From contig NZ_BBBJ01000003.1 in the NCBI RefSeq assembly GCF_001316005.1, positions 143,867 through 207,866 on the forward strand: DNA of 64,000 nt, read 5' to 3'. This DNA comes from Vulcanisaeta distributa JCM 11217. GTDB taxonomy: Archaea; Thermoproteota; Thermoprotei; Thermoproteales; Thermocladiaceae. Position numbers and translations under genes: made by a program. Below are positions 1 to 9,200 of this stretch, one piece after another. Below the pieces are notes generated by a model. The model worked only from the letters and a program-made list of their open reading frames with translations. It had not been told where the DNA came from and did no database searches. The stretch's first letter is position 1. Each line of letters begins with the position of its first letter.

Positions 1-492
1 GGCGGAGTATCCGTGGGCAAGGTCGATTATACCATAAGGGCTGTGTCAAGGTTAAACCCTGAGTATTTGAATCATGGTCTTTCAATTAGGCCTGGAAGAC
101 CAAATAGTATAGCTGTGGTTAATGGCAAGCCCATCTTCATGCTTAGTGGTTTTCCCGTGGCTGCGGCGACCGGTTTTGATGTATTAGTAAGACCTATTTT
201 GCTACATATGATGGGCGCTATTGATGATCCCAAACCAGTCATTAAGGGAATCCTAACTAGGAGGGTTTCGACTCCCGTTAATACCAGGTCTTTCGTTAGG
301 GTTAGGGCTTACCTGGGTAAGGATGGTAGGGTCTATGTCGAGCCATTGGCATTAACGGGTAGTGGCATACTTAGTACTTTAGTTAGGGGGGGTAATGGGA
401 TCCTAGTTGTTCCTGAGAATAGGGAGGGTTTTGATGAGGGTGATGAGGTTGAGGTAACGTTAATAAGGCCCTTATTCGTGGAGGAGATATAA
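1..492 (+). CDS. moeA: Molybdopterin molybdenumtransferase MoeA, C-terminal part
   Basis: MoeA inserts molybdate or tungstate into activated molybdopterin in the cytoplasm. The gene enters from the left edge and is open from base 1, so only the C-terminal part is present. Seen: GGVSVGKVDY at the edge (family motif GGxSxGxxD), then PGRP, then LSGFPVAAATGF, which lines up with the family loop LPGNPxxxxxxF, then a short beta-rich end typical of domain IV. A seven-G run at 386-392 gives Arg-Gly-Gly just before NGILVVPEN, where relatives have fewer residues. The next gene follows on the same strand after about 50 bp. Family assignment is secure; the metal (Mo or W) cannot be told from sequence. 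Confidence 0.9.
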   Translation, partial: GGVSVGKVDYTIRAVSRLNPEYLNHGLSIRPGRPNSIAVVNGKPIFMLSGFPVAAATGFDVLVRPILLHMMGAIDDPKPVIKGILTRRVSTPVNTRSFVRVRAYLGKDGRVYVEPLALTGSGILSTLVRGGNGILVVPENREGFDEGDEVEVTLIRPLFVEEI

Positions 493-541
493 CAAAGATA
501 ACTTTTTAACCTAATTCATTTAGCCCTTCCTCTTGGAGGCG

Positions 542-1006
542 ATGTCATCCTCCATTCCTGAATATCTAAGGCAGTCGGTTAAGGTTAAGGAGACCGTCGA
601 TGGTGTGGAGATAAACTCATTTAAGGTGCCTCCGCATAAATTCTTCGTTAATGAGGAAATAACATACTTAACCCTGCCCCCCCTCAATGTCGATGAGAAG
701 GTGCTGATAAATAAGATAAATGAGTTAAAGCTTGGTAGAAAAACAATTGAGAAGTTGTACGCAATAAGGCTGGATTCCGAGCCGTGGCAGTACAATGAAC
801 TTGAATTACCCGATCTACTTAATAATGAGGTTGATGGTACGTCAATGGAGGGTAAGGGTAATGTGGCGTACTCAGCTTACATCCATGTAAATGGTATTAA
901 GAACTTCCTCAAGATAGTGGCATTTAAATACGTGAGTTACGTTGAGGTGGACATAATTAGGCTTGCAGGTTATAGGGGCGTGGTTAGATACCTCATACAC
1001 TTCTAA
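542..1006 (+). CDS. Conserved hypothetical protein, about 154 aa
   Basis: I do not recognise the family. It is a soluble, moderately charged protein with no signal peptide and no membrane segment; the C-terminal half alternates short hydrophobic strands, as in a small alpha/beta fold. I chose ATG 542. A TTG nine bases upstream (533) is also in frame, and a T-rich TATA-like stretch (aacttttta, about 500-509) would place transcription start near 530-535, so a leaderless TTG start is possible. A seven-C run (677-683) encodes a Pro-Pro pair. It ends nine bases before the convergent nurA gene. Confidence 0.6.
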   Translation: MSSSIPEYLRQSVKVKETVDGVEINSFKVPPHKFFVNEEITYLTLPPLNVDEKVLINKINELKLGRKTIEKLYAIRLDSEPWQYNELELPDLLNNEVDGTSMEGKGNVAYSAYIHVNGIKNFLKIVAFKYVSYVEVDIIRLAGYRGVVRYLIHF

Positions 1007-1014
1007 ACTTAGGG

Positions 1015-2437
1015 TTAGGCTTGAAGATCGTCAAGCTGAGGATTTAAATCAACATTGAATGCCAAGCCAAACCTCCTCTTTGTCTGAATCTTCAATTTAT
1101 TTACAGCCGCCATTGCGTACTCAAGAAATTGATCCTCGCCAAAGTTGGCATACTCATGGGCCAGCCAGAGTAATTTATTGTAGTGTATTGGGTCCCTGTA
1201 CATACTCATCAGTAGGTTTATGTGCTCATTAATGTCAATTTTATCATAAAATAATTTCCAGGGAACTCCCTGATTAAACATTGGCCAATCGTAGTACGGA
1301 ATCTCAACCGTGAAAGGCGTATCGCTTTCATGGAACTTAACATAAGTCATCACTATCCTTGGGAAGTTCATTAATACCCTCCTAACCCTGTCCAGTTCGT
1401 GATTGATGTCTAGGTTGCCGTAATCATCGACAGTTCTTAATCCCTCACTGTCCTCAATCCTATTCTTAATAAACTTCAAGAGGTTATCTAGCTGGGTCAA
1501 CGATTTATGGTTTAGGTATGCATCCATGGCTCCGATTAATAACTTCCTGGTCACACCAACCCTAATACCCTGCATCCTAGCCAACTCCTCCAGGAGCATT
1601 ACATCGGATATTGACTGACTAAGGGCAGTCCTAATACCAACCCTTATTAGATCCCTGTGCGCACCATTATAATTCCTGGCTAATTCTATCAACTTACCCC
1701 CCCTATAATTCCTAATCCAGACAATGCTGTACCAATCAATACCCCTATTGAGTATATCGAGTAACTCCTTACTCACGTTAATGAACGGCGCATCACTAAG
1801 TATGATCTCCTTAAGCGCCTTAAACAGAATATAGTCCTTAAAGATCTTCAACTTAGAGTCCTTGGCTACGAACACCACGTTAACGCCAAGTTCCCTAGCC
1901 CTATCAAGCACATTATATAAACTCTCCAAAGCCCTTATGACCTCGGGTACGTAATAAAGGTCTAGGAATCCCTTCGTTAATATCAACTCATGAATTAACG
2001 CAGTAATCTTAGCGTATAAACTACCATCCAACAATAGGAAGTCATACCTACCACCCTCTATCGCCCTCAGCGCAACCTCGCTCTCTATGTATGACAGCAA
2101 TACCCATTTAATAGTTGGCGCGAATACAGGTACCCAATTGACAATTACATCCCTTATTGGCTGCTCACCAGCATTATTAACGGCGATGGCCCTCGCAATT
2201 ATTATGGCGCTTCCATCCCTAAGCTCAAGCTCTCTCACACCCCCCCATCAACGGCAGTTGCCCTAATGCCATCAGACTTACTAGGTATGGGTAGGGGGGT
2301 TTCCAGAGATCCTTGGCATCGCTGGCATCGATAATTTTACTTAATGTACCATGCATTGCATTAATCCTACCCAGCCTATGATCATTATTTAATTCCATTA
2401 ACCTCCTATAGTAAATGTCATAAAATAAGTCGGCCAC
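1015..2437 (-). CDS. nurA: NurA 5'-3' nuclease, one frameshift
   Basis: NurA is the nuclease that works with the HerA translocase and Mre11-Rad50 in archaeal DNA end resection. The sequence lies in two overlapping pieces: a 70-aa N-terminal piece (2437 down to 2225) and a 407-aa piece that reads from about 2238. They join at a seven-base C run (2240-2246, G on the coding strand), which would be in frame with six or three. The long piece has the motif LLLDGSLYAKI, matching NurA motif I with its metal-binding Asp, and the family's long alpha-helical centre. An alternative is two overlapping genes with a GTG start at 2238, but the N-terminal piece alone would have no function I know. No herA is adjacent; two HerA-like ATPases lie at 47-51 kb. 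Confidence 0.75.
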
Positions 2438-2570
2438 TAAACCATCAACGAGGCAACGTTATAATAGTTTTTGCTTACTCAAGTGCTGCTGAGCTTAGTG
2501 TTAGTTTTGGTGATGTGTAAGTAAACATTTATTAATAGGGCCTGTGCCCCCCCAGTGCCGGTAATGAATT

Positions 2571-3327
2571 ATGAACCTAAAGTACGTAATAGCGATTGCC
2601 GTGATTACAATAGCCGTAGCAGTAATAGGCGCGGTCTTTGCATTGCGCATACTCTATAAGCCGACTGGGCCAACCTTTAATGAATTATTTACGTACACAA
2701 GCAATAATACTTACACGGCTAATTATAACTACTATATCTACTCAAACATTGCTGGGCAGGTAAGTACTGAGAGTTATCTCTTCACGTATAGCCAGAGGGG
2801 GGGACCTACGGATAGGTACATAGTCGTCACAACAACGAGCGCTCCACAAATGAGCCTATACATAGTAACCACCGAATTAAGTAATGGCACTATAATACAG
2901 TGCATAGTTGAGCCCCTATATGCTGGTTGCTCATCCACAAATCAAACATTCAATTTAGTATACCTAGCACTCCCCCATAGTTAATACATCGTCATTCACA
3001 TTAATCAGTGAACAGAAAATACTTGGTTACAATGCCTACTGCTACATGTCCAGGAACACTACGATGCTCGGTAACGTGATGCCAAGCGCCATACAGGCAG
3101 GCCTTGGCTCAGTACCCGTAAATGTAACGAGCGAGGTCTGCATGACACAGGACGGCGTGCCACTCCTAATAAAGCTGAGCGTGTTCACGACATTGAGTAT
3201 AAGTGGGTATTCGGCGCCAATAAACATAACTCAGTCATTACAGGCCATTAGTGTTCAGGATGGCGTTTATCTAAGCAATAACGCCACAGCCTTACTCGAG
3301 TCCTTAGGCATTAATGAGACAGGATGA
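2571..3327 (+). CDS. Membrane-anchored exported protein, one frameshift
   Basis: It starts at ATG 2571 and opens with a 20-residue hydrophobic helix after MNLKY, then an extracytoplasmic domain rich in Asn, Thr, Ser and Tyr with many NxS/T sequons, so probably glycosylated on the outer face. The reading frame breaks at a five-C run (2972-2976); four C restores one protein of about 250 aa (…LALPIVNTSS…). The C-terminal half has the short pattern EVCMTQDGVP. The protein at 29725-30524 has ELCMLSNGVP at a comparable place and the same layout, so I infer two paralogues. Function unknown. A TATA-like catttattaatag sits near 2526-2538, followed by a C7 run. Confidence 0.65.
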
Positions 3328-3363
3328 AAAATTTAATGTAAGTCGCCATTAGTTTAAAAGGAG

Positions 3364-4218
3364 GTGTTTATTAACCGTGATGCCGTGAGTACGCCCAATG
3401 TAGAGGTATTTGTGCACCCAACATGTAGCACGTGCCACACACTAATTAGGTTGCTTAAGCAGTGGGGGGGTTACCTGGATAGGGTTAGGATAATAGATAC
3501 GTCTAGGGACCCATACACGGCCATGGAGAGAGGCGTTAGATCAGTGCCAAGCATATTCATTAATGGTGAGTTGGTGTTCGCTGGGATAGTTGATTTCAAG
3601 AGACTCAAGGCGTTATTGGACGGTGAGTATTTAGGTAATAGGTTTGAGGGTGACTTAAAGGAGCTTGAGGAGAGATTTTTCCGAGGCGTTCTCGATAGTG
3701 TGGCAACGGCATTATGGCTATACGTTAATGAAGACTGCAATGCCTTTCTACGTGATAGGGAGTTTACGTTGGCAATAACGAACATATCGATTTACAGTAA
3801 TCGTGATGAGGCATATGATGAATTACGTAGGTACTTAAGCGATGTCAACACATGTAGGGAGGCCATAAGGAGTAGGGAGGATAGGTTTCTAGCTGTGATA
3901 ACCAAGAACTTCGCCAGGGAGATTTATTGGCTTCATAATAAGTTCCTGGGTTGGAGTGAGGTGTCGAAGTTATATAGCAAGGAGGTCATTGCCCACTGGA
4001 TGATCATACGAAGTGCCCTTGGCAGGGTTGGCCTTAGGGCGTACCCAATCAGTAATGAGAGGTTTAGGGAGAAGGTTGAGAGGGTTTATGAATACATGAG
4101 TAGGACGTTTGATGAGTACATGAAGCAAGTCGTTGATGAGCAAACAAGTATATTCGGTGATTCGGAGTATGTTGAGGTCATTGAAGGCTTCATGAAAAGT
4201 ATAAAGGGGGGGTCTTAA
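3364..4218 (+). CDS. Thioredoxin-fold protein with long C-terminal extension
   Basis: The first 85 residues are a glutaredoxin/thioredoxin-like domain: VFVHPTCSTCHTL carries a CxxC redox pair, followed by the cis-Pro segment RSVPSIFING. The remaining 190 residues are helical and charged and match no family I recognise; they have two isolated Cys. The start is uncertain: GTG 3364 overlaps a strong GGAGGTG, which would better serve a start further downstream (GTG 3385 is in frame). A G7 run (3464-3470) inserts a Gly in QWGGYLD and another (4206-4212) is at the very C-terminus. The radical SAM gene begins 17 bp after the stop, so the two may be co-transcribed. Confidence 0.65.
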   Translation: MFINRDAVSTPNVEVFVHPTCSTCHTLIRLLKQWGGYLDRVRIIDTSRDPYTAMERGVRSVPSIFINGELVFAGIVDFKRLKALLDGEYLGNRFEGDLKELEERFFRGVLDSVATALWLYVNEDCNAFLRDREFTLAITNISIYSNRDEAYDELRRYLSDVNTCREAIRSREDRFLAVITKNFAREIYWLHNKFLGWSEVSKLYSKEVIAHWMIIRSALGRVGLRAYPISNERFREKVERVYEYMSRTFDEYMKQVVDEQTSIFGDSEYVEVIEGFMKSIKGGS

Positions 4219-4235
4219 GCATGATTTGGTGAGGC

Positions 4236-5960
4236 ATGGATAGGGTAGTAATACTTGATGGGTATACGGATGAGCCGGCAGGGCTTGGTGTACCGCCTTA
4301 CCTAGATGTTTATCCGCGTTATGTTGCTGGTGCTGTATGGAGTGTGGATAAGTCCGTCGATGTTAGGTATTTCACGATAGATCAGGTCAGGAATGATTGG
4401 GCAGGCTTTGTTAGGATTGCCAATGATGCCAGGGTACTCATTGTAATAGCAGGCATTGTAACGCCTGGTAAGTACCTTGGGGGGCGAGCCATAAGGCTTG
4501 AGGAGATTGAAAGAATCGCCAACATAATTACCAAGCCCATAAAGATCCTCGGAGGCCCAGTGGCCAGGTTTGGCTATGGTTCAGCAGGTGGTACAATAGC
4601 TATTCCTAGGAGTAGGTTTCAGAGGTATTATGATTTGGTGGTCACGGGTGATGTTGATTTGGTCGTTTATGAATTACTGAGGAATAGCTACCAATCATCG
4701 AAGGTCTCACCCGCGTTGATGCACGTTGACTACGGGCTAATCAATAAATTCGCCGTGCTTGGCGCTCGAGTAGTCACCCAACACCCCAATTACGGCAAGA
4801 ACCTGATCATCGAGCTTGAGACGTATAAGTCCTGCCCAAGGTACATCACTGGCGGCTGTTCCTTCTGCGCCACTGTTAGGTATGGCCCAGTTAAGTATAG
4901 GGAGGCTAAGGCAATTGTTGAGGAGGTTGAGGCATTATATAGCCTCGGGGGGGTTAGCACTTTAGGCTTGGTAGGCAGGCCGACTTCTACACCTACATGG
5001 CTCACGACACGGGTAAGCTGGACTTCCCAAGGCCTAACCCAGGGGGCTATTGAGGGGTTGCTCGTTGGCATTAGAAATGTGGCGCCTGAACTAGAGACGC
5101 TGCATATTGATAATGTTAATCCAGGTACAATTTATCATTGGCCTAGGGAGAGTATTGAGGTTACGAAGATATTAATGAAGTACCACACGCCTGGTGACGT
5201 GGCTGCGATGGGCATTGAGACTGCGGACCCTAGAGTTGTCAAGTTGAATAACCTCAAGGTGATGCCTGACGAGGCTTACTTCGCAATTAAGACAATCAGC
5301 GAGTTGGGTAGGGCTAGGGGGGGTTGGAATGGAATGCCTGAGTTACTGCCCGGCATTAACTTCGTCATTGGACTGCCTGGCGAGACAAGGGAGACCTTCA
5401 AATTGAATATTGAATTCCTTAGGAGGTTGTTGAATGATGATGTTTGGGTCAGGAGAGTTAACATTAGGCAGGTCCTTGTACTACCACCAACACCACTATG
5501 GAACCAGGCAGAGGACATCCGGCAATTACTGAAGGACCATAGGAAGTACTTTCTAGCCTTTAAATACTGGGTCAGGAGGTACTTCGACCATGAAATGCTC
5601 AGGAGAGTCGTGCCTAAGGGTACAATACTGAGGAGAGTATTCACGGAGGTTCACTATGGAAATGGAACGTACGCGAGACAAGTCGGTTCATACCCACTGT
5701 TAATTTACATACCTGCAAGGATAGAGCTTGGGAGGTGGATCGACGTTGTTGTGTCAGAGCACGGCTTTAGATCCGTGATTGGCGTGCCATATCCGGTTAG
5801 CGTTAATGAGGCACCAAAGAGACTTCTTAAGTACGTTCCCCCCCACATGAGTAGGGAAATACTGAACAAAATAATTGCGGCAAGGCCAATAAAGGACCAT
5901 GAACAGCTAAGGAATATAATAAATAATAACGATGAATTAAGTAAGTATTTAACGTTATGA
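4236..5960 (+). CDS. Radical SAM protein with C-terminal helix-hairpin-helix (COG1031 type)
   Basis: Archaeal radical SAM protein of unknown reaction. The N-terminal third is Rossmann-like, as in B12-binding-type radical SAM enzymes. The cluster motif is CPRYITGGCSFC (about 4834-4868). The C-terminus (ARPIKDHEQLRNII) looks like a helix-hairpin-helix. The open frame hides two indels that cancel. Between about 4956 and 5042 the frame shown reads GLVGRPTSTPTWL, while the neighbouring frame reads the family-like GRQADFYTYMAHDTGKLDFP. Repair needs one G added after gtta near 4957 and one removed from the G5 run at 5042-5046. Length (574 aa) fits the family. It follows the thioredoxin-fold gene by 17 bp. 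Confidence 0.8.
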   Translation: MDRVVILDGYTDEPAGLGVPPYLDVYPRYVAGAVWSVDKSVDVRYFTIDQVRNDWAGFVRIANDARVLIVIAGIVTPGKYLGGRAIRLEEIERIANIITKPIKILGGPVARFGYGSAGGTIAIPRSRFQRYYDLVVTGDVDLVVYELLRNSYQSSKVSPALMHVDYGLINKFAVLGARVVTQHPNYGKNLIIELETYKSCPRYITGGCSFCATVRYGPVKYREAKAIVEEVEALYSLGGVSTLGLVGRPTSTPTWLTTRVSWTSQGLTQGAIEGLLVGIRNVAPELETLHIDNVNPGTIYHWPRESIEVTKILMKYHTPGDVAAMGIETADPRVVKLNNLKVMPDEAYFAIKTISELGRARGGWNGMPELLPGINFVIGLPGETRETFKLNIEFLRRLLNDDVWVRRVNIRQVLVLPPTPLWNQAEDIRQLLKDHRKYFLAFKYWVRRYFDHEMLRRVVPKGTILRRVFTEVHYGNGTYARQVGSYPLLIYIPARIELGRWIDVVVSEHGFRSVIGVPYPVSVNEAPKRLLKYVPPHMSREILNKIIAARPIKDHEQLRNIINNNDELSKYLTL

Positions 5961-6039
5961 AGATTCCGCATAATTATAATTATATAAATCATTATTAAGG
6001 ATATAAAGTACTTCAGAGGTAGGGGGGGTTTGAAGGGAA

Positions 6040-6432
6040 ATGCGTGAGGAGGCAGAGCAATGGTTAAGGGAGGCGACTAGAGAACTTGAATTAGCGCGCC
6101 ATTTACTTGAGATTGGATACCTCAATTATGCAGCGTTTCACTCTCATCAAGCTGCGGAGAAGGCGTTAAAGGCGTTAATCATAGCAAGGTTAAGGCTATT
6201 ACCACCAAAGACCCATCTACTGGAGTTGGCTGAAAGATTGAGGAGTAGTGGTATACCTGTTGATGAGGTGATTGACGATTTAAGAGATTTGAATCTCCAT
6301 TACCTGGTCGCTCGTTATCCTGACGCAGCCAATGGCGTGCCTAGCGAGGTTTATTCAAAGAGGGAGGCTCAGCATTGTGTTGAGTCTGCTTCTCGGGTGA
6401 TTGAATGGGTGAAGAAATTATTAGTGAGTTGA
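6040..6432 (+). CDS. HEPN-domain protein (toxin partner)
   Basis: A 130-aa all-helical HEPN protein. HEPN proteins paired with MNT nucleotidyltransferases are usually RNase-type toxins. Seen: the N-terminal pattern WLREATRELELARHLLE and FHSHQAAEKALKA, both typical of the family, and RDLNLH near residue 87, which matches the catalytic Rx4-6H motif. The gene overlaps the following MNT gene by 28 bp, the standard arrangement of this toxin-antitoxin pair. A G7 run (6022-6028) lies in the leader 11 bp before the ATG. Family assignment is strong; activity is inferred. Confidence 0.85.
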   Translation: MREEAEQWLREATRELELARHLLEIGYLNYAAFHSHQAAEKALKALIIARLRLLPPKTHLLELAERLRSSGIPVDEVIDDLRDLNLHYLVARYPDAANGVPSEVYSKREAQHCVESASRVIEWVKKLLVS

Positions 6433-6832
6433 GGAGATACGTTAAGTGCCTAATTAATCGTGGCTTTAGCATTAACTCAGTCGTACTGTTTGGGTCACGT
6501 GTAAGGGGGGGTGACTGGCTAGTTGATAGTGATGTTGACTTACTAATCATCGTCCCAAACTCGGGTAAGGACTTCCTTAACAGGATTCGTGAATTCACGG
6601 CTTGCTGGGACTCGAGAATAGCCCTTGAGGTTTTCCCATACACGCTTGATGAGGTTAAGAGGCTGATGAATAGGGCTCAATCTCACTCTATGATGCTCTG
6701 GACTACGGCATTGTAATACATGATGATGGGACCTTCGAGAAACTAAGGGAGATTTTCAGGAAAGCCATTAATGAGGGAGTAATTAGGAGAGTGGGTAGTT
6801 GGTGGTCGATCCCTGAGAAACGAGTATTTTAA
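6405..6832 (+). CDS. MNT minimal nucleotidyltransferase (antitoxin partner), one frameshift
   Basis: MNT proteins AMPylate and neutralise the HEPN toxin. The N-terminal core FGSRVRGGDWLVDSDVDLLI carries the GSx(10)DxD-type catalytic pattern. The family normally has a single Gly after the Arg (GSRARGD), so the G7 run at 6505-6511 adds one residue inside the active-site loop. The frame is lost near 6690. In the next frame YDALDYGIVIHDDG and a C-terminal tail continue to a TAA at 6830-6832, typical of the family end. The whole is about 142 aa after repair. It overlaps the HEPN gene upstream and is co-transcribed with it. Confidence 0.8.
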
Positions 6833-6865
6833 GTGAACAGCCGAAACAAAAAAGCCCACTAACTA

Positions 6866-7846
6866 ATGATAAAAATGATGCGCACAAGCCCTCTATTAAA
6901 CTGGAGGGTGGGTGCCGCGGCAATAACGGTAATGCTTGTCCTAGCCATAGTCATGGTATTGGCAATATATGGAACAAACCCAATAAGTATCTACAACTCA
7001 TTAACACCGACATATTCCTTTAGCGTTATTGCGAACTTTAGTGATGGAAATGTTAACCAAACAATGATGCAGGAAATGATAAAGAACACATTTAGTAGTG
7101 CCCTGAGTGGTTTCATTACTTTAACCAAACCACCATACCCAATAATTAATGTCAAACCCTTTAAAAATACGTTGGTCACATTCCAATTACCCAACAACTA
7201 TGGATATAGATACGCATCGATTATCGTTCATGAGGGTGTGCTATACGTGTACTTATGGAATAGCGCTAACGACTATAAACTATATGCCGTTGTAAAGCGC
7301 CCAATGGCCAGCGTGAGAGTAGAAATTATTTATCCACGTGAAGGAAACTTCACGCCAGTGGGTATATTCAGGATTGAGAAATTCGTAGTGCCATTACCAG
7401 GGCTAAGCAGCGCCAATGATCCAGAGGTTTATTTTGAGTCTTACTCAGCCGTGTGGTATATTGGCAGTGCCGTGGCCGCCAATACCACCGCCGCGGGTTG
7501 GTTCTTCATTAATCCGGGAGTTTCCGTTGAAAGTATATTGGATGATGGTAATGCCCAGCCAGGTTTTGGCTATGCATTATGTCCTGGCGCGACAAATGCG
7601 CCAGGGACTAATTATGGTGTTGGGTCATTCGCTGCACAAACACAAACCGATGCAGGCTACGCATTTTATGATTGTGGAATTACTGTCGTATTAAGTAACT
7701 GGCCTTGGGTTGGCATGGACGCCAACGGCAATGTTTATTACCCAACCTCATTCCCCCCCGGCGCCAAGTCCATAGAGGCGGCATGCATATGTACTGGTGC
7801 ATCATTTTACTTCGAAGCACCACCGCCTTTACCCGGTGAGGGTTAA
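6866..7846 (+). CDS. Exported or membrane-anchored protein, 326 aa
   Basis: No family recognised. After MIKMMRTSPLLNWR comes a hydrophobic helix (about residues 15-35), so it is a signal-anchor protein with an outside domain. The domain is rich in Asn, Thr, Tyr and Gly, contains NxS/T sites, and has five cysteines, all in the C-terminal quarter (ALCPGA, YDCGIT, AACICTG), which could form disulfides. It ends with the Pro-rich APPPLPGEG. A C7 run (7753-7759) encodes a Pro-Pro. It starts 34 bp after the MNT gene and may be separately transcribed. Confidence 0.6.
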   Translation: MIKMMRTSPLLNWRVGAAAITVMLVLAIVMVLAIYGTNPISIYNSLTPTYSFSVIANFSDGNVNQTMMQEMIKNTFSSALSGFITLTKPPYPIINVKPFKNTLVTFQLPNNYGYRYASIIVHEGVLYVYLWNSANDYKLYAVVKRPMASVRVEIIYPREGNFTPVGIFRIEKFVVPLPGLSSANDPEVYFESYSAVWYIGSAVAANTTAAGWFFINPGVSVESILDDGNAQPGFGYALCPGATNAPGTNYGVGSFAAQTQTDAGYAFYDCGITVVLSNWPWVGMDANGNVYYPTSFPPGAKSIEAACICTGASFYFEAPPPLPGEG

Positions 7847-7869
7847 TTACCTAATACCTCAAAGTCTAA

Positions 7870-8397
7870 TCAAGGAACTTCAAACGTTATACTCTCGTAG
7901 TTGCCAACCCTAAGGCCCTTCTTTACCGTCAACCTCAGTATGTTCCCACCACCCAGTATGGAGCCCTCGCCGGCGAATTCATACTCAATAATCCTGAAGC
8001 CAGGTGGGAAAAGCCAAACAATCTCATAGTCATACTCAGCAACCTCCTCCTCATAATAATCCTCATATTTGTTAATACCTTTCCTTAAATTGCCCTTGAA
8101 GTAAATATAAAACTCGAGATACGGCCTATCAAAGGAGCCCCTAAAGCCGAGACCAACATCAACTACCCTAGCCCTAATAACTTCACCATTAATTTTAATA
8201 GTTTCCTCGTCCAGGAAGCCCTGCATATTCCCCCCCATGATAGTCCTCAACTCATTAAGTAGTCCCTCCCTATCCCTAAGCAGGTTCCTGTAATAATGAT
8301 CCTTATCTAAATACTCAAAGATCAAATCTTCCCAAACACCGCCATCAATGCCCATCGTGAATATTCCCTCGGCATGTATTGGCACTGGCTCACTCAT
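7870..8397 (-). CDS. Conserved hypothetical protein, 175 aa
   Basis: Not recognised. A soluble acidic protein with no signal peptide. The second half alternates strands with many Tyr and Glu (YEDYYEEEVAEYDYEIVWLFPPGF) and ends with a strand pair, so a beta-sandwich or START-like shape is possible but not supported by motifs. ATG 8397 is a clear start. A C7 run at 8230-8236 adds Gly-Gly (TIMGGNM). It is convergent with the exported-protein gene to its left. Confidence 0.55.
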   Translation of the reverse strand: MSEPVPIHAEGIFTMGIDGGVWEDLIFEYLDKDHYYRNLLRDREGLLNELRTIMGGNMQGFLDEETIKINGEVIRARVVDVGLGFRGSFDRPYLEFYIYFKGNLRKGINKYEDYYEEEVAEYDYEIVWLFPPGFRIIEYEFAGEGSILGGGNILRLTVKKGLRVGNYESITFEVP

Positions 8398-8482
8398 TAG
8401 GTTAGTTTCTTAATTTAGGTTCAAAAGCCTTGTTTGGGCTTCTCAGGGCCTAAATTAGAGTTTATTAATAACTTATTGCTAA

Positions 8483-9049
8483 GTGGTTACTGTGGATGAG
8501 ATTATTTACGTGATTGGTCTGTTGATCACGATAATAGCCTACCTGGCGGCATTCACGTATTGGCTGGGCAGGAAGTTCGAGGGCATTGATTGGAGGTTTA
8601 GGGATTTGGAGGAGAGATTGAGTAATAGGATTAAGGAGGTAGAGACTAGGTTGGAGAATAGGGTAGCTAATTTAGAGAATAGAATGAGTAATTTAGAGGG
8701 TGGGCTTAAGTCGGCTGTTGTAAATGTTAATTCACTCCTTATTGAGTACATGGGGGGGCTTAAGGGCTTGTTCTCGCAGGATGAGGTTAAGGTGTTGACT
8801 AATGAGGTTAGTAGGATCGTCGGTATGGTTAGGGCTAACCCAATTAGTAAGGAGGAGCTTGAGTTCATTAAGTCCGTGTTCTCCAAGGACCCTGATCAAA
8901 TGAGCGTTGAGGAGCTTGAGAGGGTCATTGAGATTGCAAAGCGTTGGTGGTGGGAGGACAACTCCGAAATAGCCTTCAAGGTATTCCAGGTGGCGAGTAT
9001 AGTGAGGGCTTATAAATTGTACGGAAAGAAGAGGCAACAGCAGTCATAA
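8483..9049 (+). CDS. Membrane-anchored coiled-coil protein, 188 aa
   Basis: One N-terminal membrane helix (about residues 7-27, IYVIGLLITIIAYLAAFTYWL) is followed by a heptad-rich coiled coil (about 35-75, repeated LENR-type units such as RLENRVANLENRMSNLE) and a helical C-terminal part. It therefore faces the cytoplasm or outside as an oligomeric tether. I do not recognise a named family. It starts with GTG at 8483. A G7 run (8752-8758) gives Met-Gly-Gly-Leu between the coiled coil and the C-terminal helices. The next 150 bp are AT-rich and hold no gene. Confidence 0.6.
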   Translation: MVTVDEIIYVIGLLITIIAYLAAFTYWLGRKFEGIDWRFRDLEERLSNRIKEVETRLENRVANLENRMSNLEGGLKSAVVNVNSLLIEYMGGLKGLFSQDEVKVLTNEVSRIVGMVRANPISKEELEFIKSVFSKDPDQMSVEELERVIEIAKRWWWEDNSEIAFKVFQVASIVRAYKLYGKKRQQQS

Positions 9050-9200
9050 TGAGTATTTGTCTATATTATTTCTATAAATATCCTAGGAAATAATTATCCT
9101 ATACACCATATATGCATTTAATTTTATCAATATATAATGCGTTACAAGTCTCTTGGTGAGTCGAGCCGATATATATATATCAGTTAAGCTTGAAGAGATT

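Noticed and set aside
2225..2437. Separate 70-aa gene upstream of nurA
   Set aside because: It ends within the run at 2240-2246 and continues naturally into the NurA body after a one-base change; no independent family match.
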